Part shown: positions 5,970-8,238 of the stretch, one piece after another
How positions within the stretch are numbered: the first letter of the stretch is position 1
Layout of the letters: every line of letters starts with the position of its first letter
From: Lonsdalea britannica
GTDB lineage: Bacteria > Pseudomonadota > Gammaproteobacteria > Enterobacterales > Enterobacteriaceae
Length of the DNA: 8,238 bases
Direction: 5' to 3'
Assembly: GCF_946477055.1 (NCBI RefSeq)
Contig: NZ_CAMKXG010000165.1
Span: 1-8,238, forward strand
The notes under the pieces: generated by a model
Database searches by the model: none
Told to the model about the DNA's origin: nothing
The model's input: the letters and a program-made list of their open reading frames with translations, nothing else
Translations under genes and position numbers: made by a program

Positions 5970-7352
5970 ATGCCGATAAATAAATTATTGATTGCCAACC
6001 GAGGGGAAATCGCCGTCAGGATTATTCGCGCCGCTCAGGCGTTGGGTATCCCGACGGTGGCGGCGTGCAGCGAGGCGGACGCCACCTCGTTGCCTGCTCA
6101 GCTGGCCGACGAATGTCGTATTATCGGCGCGGCGAGGGCCGACCAAAGCTACCTCAATGCGCAGGCGCTGCTACAGGCGGCGCGAGAGAGCGGGGCGGAT
6201 GCGATCCATCCGGGCTATGGATTTCTCTCGGAAAACGCGGCGTTCGCCGATGCCGTTAGCCAGGCCGGACTGATTTTTGTCGGGCCGACGGCGGAGGTGA
6301 TCCGGTCGATGGGAGATAAGTCCGCCGCCCGCCGTACCGCGCAGGCCGCTGGCGTCCCGGTAGTGCCTGGCTCTGAGCAGGATATCACCACGCTCGACGA
6401 CGCGTTGCAGGCGGCGGAGCGCATCGGCTATCCGCTGTTGATCAAAGCGGCGGCAGGGGGCGGCGGTCGCGGAATTCGCATCGTGTCATCGCCGGACGAA
6501 CTGCTGGCGGCCTTTCCGCTGGCGCAGCAGGAAGCCAAGGCCGCCTTCGGCTCTGGTTCGGTGTATCTGGAGCTATTTATCGAACATGCCCGCCATATTG
6601 AGGTTCAGATCCTCGGCGACGGCGAACAGGTGGTACATCTGTTCGACCGGGAGTGTTCACTGCAACGGCGGCGGCAGAAAATTTTCGAGGAAGCGCCGTC
6701 TCCCGCCTTGACCGACGCGCAGCGTCAGGCGCTGTGCGACAGCGCGGTGAAGCTGGCGCAGAGCCTGTCTTATCAGGGCGCGGGCACGCTGGAATATCTC
6801 TTCGATTCGGCCACCGGCCAATTCTATTTCATCGAAATGAACACCCGTATTCAGGTCGAGCATCCGGTGACGGAAATGGTCACCGGCGTGGATCTGGTGC
6901 AGTGGATGTTGCGGATAGCCAGAGGAGAAAAGCTGACCTTGCGGCAGGAGGCGATCGCGCTGAGCGGTTCGGCCTGCGAAATGCGCATCAATGCGGAAGA
7001 TCCGGCGCGCCATTTCTTTCCCTGTCCCGGTACGGTGACGGATGTCAGCTGGCCACAGGGCGAGGGCGTGCGGGTCGAAAGTCATTTGTTCTCGGGGTAT
7101 CGCATTCCGCCGTATTACGACTCGTTAGTGGCGAAGCTGGTTGTTCACGGCGAGGACCGCACGCAGGCGTTGTCCCGCGCCGCCGCTGCGCTGGCGGACC
7201 TGCGCATCACCGGTATCACGACCACCCAGTCGCTGCACCAATGGCTGCTGGCGGACGCGCGTTTGCAGGCGGGCGACTTTACCACGACGTCGCTGGAACG
7301 TTGGCTGACGGAACGGACCGCCGCAGACGCGTCGGCCGCGCAGGAGGTGTGA
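5970..7352 (+). CDS. Biotin carboxylase (AccC-like)
   Basis: This enzyme uses ATP and bicarbonate to carboxylate biotin on the carrier protein. The 460-aa product has all three biotin carboxylase parts. The N-terminal domain has LLIANRGEIAVRI (6-18) and HPGYGFLSEN (80-89). The ATP-grasp domain has MGDKSAAR with Lys117, then Lys159 and the glycine-rich loop GGGGRG (163-168), and the catalytic stretch FIEMNTRIQVEHPVTEMVTG. The C-terminal domain starts around GSACEMRINAED. Length is close to E. coli AccC, slightly longer. The start at ATG 5970 gives the typical N-terminus. The stop TGA (7350-7352) lies one base before the next ATG, so translation is probably coupled. It is a paralogue with its own carrier, most likely serving a dedicated carboxylase rather than acetyl-CoA carboxylase. 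Confidence 0.93.
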   Translation: MPINKLLIANRGEIAVRIIRAAQALGIPTVAACSEADATSLPAQLADECRIIGAARADQSYLNAQALLQAARESGADAIHPGYGFLSENAAFADAVSQAGLIFVGPTAEVIRSMGDKSAARRTAQAAGVPVVPGSEQDITTLDDALQAAERIGYPLLIKAAAGGGGRGIRIVSSPDELLAAFPLAQQEAKAAFGSGSVYLELFIEHARHIEVQILGDGEQVVHLFDRECSLQRRRQKIFEEAPSPALTDAQRQALCDSAVKLAQSLSYQGAGTLEYLFDSATGQFYFIEMNTRIQVEHPVTEMVTGVDLVQWMLRIARGEKLTLRQEAIALSGSACEMRINAEDPARHFFPCPGTVTDVSWPQGEGVRVESHLFSGYRIPPYYDSLVAKLVVHGEDRTQALSRAAAALADLRITGITTTQSLHQWLLADARLQAGDFTTTSLERWLTERTAADASAAQEV

Positions 7353-7353
7353 C

Positions 7354-8235
7354 ATGACGACAAAAGCCATTCGTTACAGCTTTGGCGGCGACGAACATTT
7401 GTTCGCGGAAATCGACGAAGCCATGTCGCTGGACGCGTTCTTTCGCGGCATGGCGATCACGCGCGCGCTGGAATCGCAGGCGCTGCCGGGCGTGTTGGAT
7501 ATCTGTCTGGCGAACGCCTCGTTTCAGGTGCGCTTCAATCCCGACATCATCGCGCCTGAGGCGCTGTTGCAACAGGTGAAAAACGCAGAGGCGCAGGCCA
7601 CCGCTGGCACCTCGCTGTCGACGCGCATCATCGAAATTCCCGTGCTTTACAACGACCCCTGGACGCATGAAACGCTGATGCGGTTTCGCGATCGTCATCA
7701 GGATCCGCAGGCGACCGATTTGGAGTATGCCGCCGCCATCAATGGTTACGCCGAGGTGGCGGATTTTATCGCCGCGCACAGCGGCACGCCGTGGTTTGTG
7801 TCGATGGTGGGCTTCGTGGCGGGGCTGCCCTTCATGTTTCAGATGGTCGAAGAGGCCAAACAGCTGGAAGTGCCTAAATATCTGCGGCCGCGGACCGACA
7901 CGCCGCGCCTGTCGCTCGGTCACGGCGGCTGTTTCGGCTGCATCTATTCGGTGCGCGGCGCGGGCGGCTATCAGCTGTTCGGCGTCACGCCCGCGCCCAT
8001 CTATGACCCCAGCCAGCGCCTCGACTACCTGCAAGCCTCAATGGTGTTCTTCCGCGCGGGCGATATCGTCCAGTTCCGGGCGATGGATCGCGCCGAGTAT
8101 GACCGGGCCGTGGCGGAGGTCGAGGCGGGCACGTTCAGCCTGCGCATCCGGCCGGTGACGTTTGAACGGGAAAAATTCAGCGCGGATGCCGCTGACTACA
8201 CCCACTACCTGCGGGAGGTGCTGTATGCCGATTAA
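7354..8235 (+). CDS. pxpB: PxpB/AHS1-domain protein, urea-carboxylase-like carboxyltransferase subunit
   Basis: This 293-aa protein belongs to the AHS1 (KipI/PxpB, allophanate hydrolase subunit 1) family. The N-terminal part (GGDEHLFAEI ... LPGVLDI) is typical of the family. It is much longer than ordinary PxpB of about 220 aa. The middle (IPVLYNDPWTHETLMRF, about 95-111, and EYAAAINGYAEVADFI, 124-139) and the C-terminal motif (PKYLRPRTDTP, 174-184; then LGHGGCFGCIY and GAGGYQLFG to 210) resemble, from memory, the matching region of the urea carboxylase carboxyltransferase domain. They resemble the PRR..PR.RVPAGSVAI pattern of standard PxpB less well. AGGAGGTG at 7342-7349 is a strong ribosome binding site. 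Its 3' end overlaps the next gene. With an AHS2 partner it should form the carboxyltransferase of a split biotin enzyme. The symbol pxpB reflects family membership, not proven oxoprolinase activity. Confidence 0.85.
   Translation: MTTKAIRYSFGGDEHLFAEIDEAMSLDAFFRGMAITRALESQALPGVLDICLANASFQVRFNPDIIAPEALLQQVKNAEAQATAGTSLSTRIIEIPVLYNDPWTHETLMRFRDRHQDPQATDLEYAAAINGYAEVADFIAAHSGTPWFVSMVGFVAGLPFMFQMVEEAKQLEVPKYLRPRTDTPRLSLGHGGCFGCIYSVRGAGGYQLFGVTPAPIYDPSQRLDYLQASMVFFRAGDIVQFRAMDRAEYDRAVAEVEAGTFSLRIRPVTFEREKFSADAADYTHYLREVLYAD
8214..8218 (+). promoter_or_regulatory. Ribosome binding site of the next gene
   Basis: GGAGG inside the end of the pxpB-like gene, 6 nt before ATG 8225, marks a coupled downstream start. 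Confidence 0.7.
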
Positions 8236-8238
8236 GGT
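8225..8238 (+). CDS. Start of next operon gene, expected PxpC/AHS2 (KipA) subunit; cut by window end
   Basis: An ATG at 8225 overlaps the last 11 bases of the pxpB-like gene and has an excellent GGAGG ribosome binding site. Only MPIK and part of a fifth codon are visible, so identity cannot be read from sequence. AHS1 genes are almost always followed by an AHS2 (PxpC/KipA) gene, often overlapping, so that is the expected product. Confidence 0.6.

Noticed and set aside
7279..8034. Long open frame (251 codons) on the minus strand opposite the biotin carboxylase end and the pxpB-like gene
   Set aside because: It lies entirely opposite well-supported genes, is rich in Arg and His as expected for an antisense frame of GC-rich coding DNA, and shows no recognisable family.
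1..8238. CRISPR arrays, tRNA or rRNA genes, insertion sequences, prophage or toxin-antitoxin genes
   Set aside because: I saw no repeat-spacer pattern, structural RNA gene, transposase or terminal inverted repeats of mobile elements anywhere in the window.

Overview
The window looks like chromosomal DNA from a plant-associated enterobacterium. The Pectobacteriaceae (Dickeya, Brenneria, Pectobacterium and relatives) are a plausible home. The reasons are the moderate-to-high GC content, E. coli-like ribosome binding sites, an exported pectin/hemicellulose side-chain arabinofuranosidase, and a BglG-type antitermination leader of the kind enterobacteria use for plant glycosides. The genus is an inference; no rRNA or other marker gene is present.

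Layout: (1) Positions 1-162 are an AT-rich upstream region with a 14-bp palindrome. It leads into an orphan ThDP-dependent enzyme of the acetolactate synthase type (163-1857, +). (2) A perfect 13-bp stem hairpin (1913-1942) separates this gene from a convergent exported GH51 alpha-L-arabinofuranosidase (1980-3575, -). The arabinofuranosidase is preceded by a full regulatory leader: a CRP-like site, a -10 box, a ribonucleic antiterminator (RAT) motif matching the BglG/LicT/SacY family, and an overlapping intrinsic terminator just upstream of the ribosome binding site. (3) A LysR-type regulator (3767-4681, -) is divergent from a tight five-gene operon on the + strand. The operon encodes PxpA (LamB/YcsF family), a minimal biotin carrier protein, a biotin carboxylase, a long PxpB-like (AHS1/KipI) protein and the first codons of a gene expected to be pxpC (AHS2/KipA). 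The 171-bp divergent region contains a perfect 16-bp palindrome.

How the genes work together: the operon would be annotated by homology as 5-oxoprolinase plus acetyl-CoA carboxylase subunits. However, the PxpB-like protein resembles the carboxyltransferase region of urea carboxylase more than ordinary PxpB, and it sits with its own biotin carboxylase and carrier. The simplest reading is a split, multi-subunit biotin-dependent carboxylase of the urea-carboxylase type that pairs with a LamB/YcsF hydrolase to open or break down a small amide, lactam or urea-like compound. The LysR protein is its likely regulator. The arabinofuranosidase is a separate unit, apparently switched by carbon catabolite control and by an antiterminator encoded elsewhere.

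The two most interesting items are the RAT-controlled arabinofuranosidase and the split carboxylase operon.
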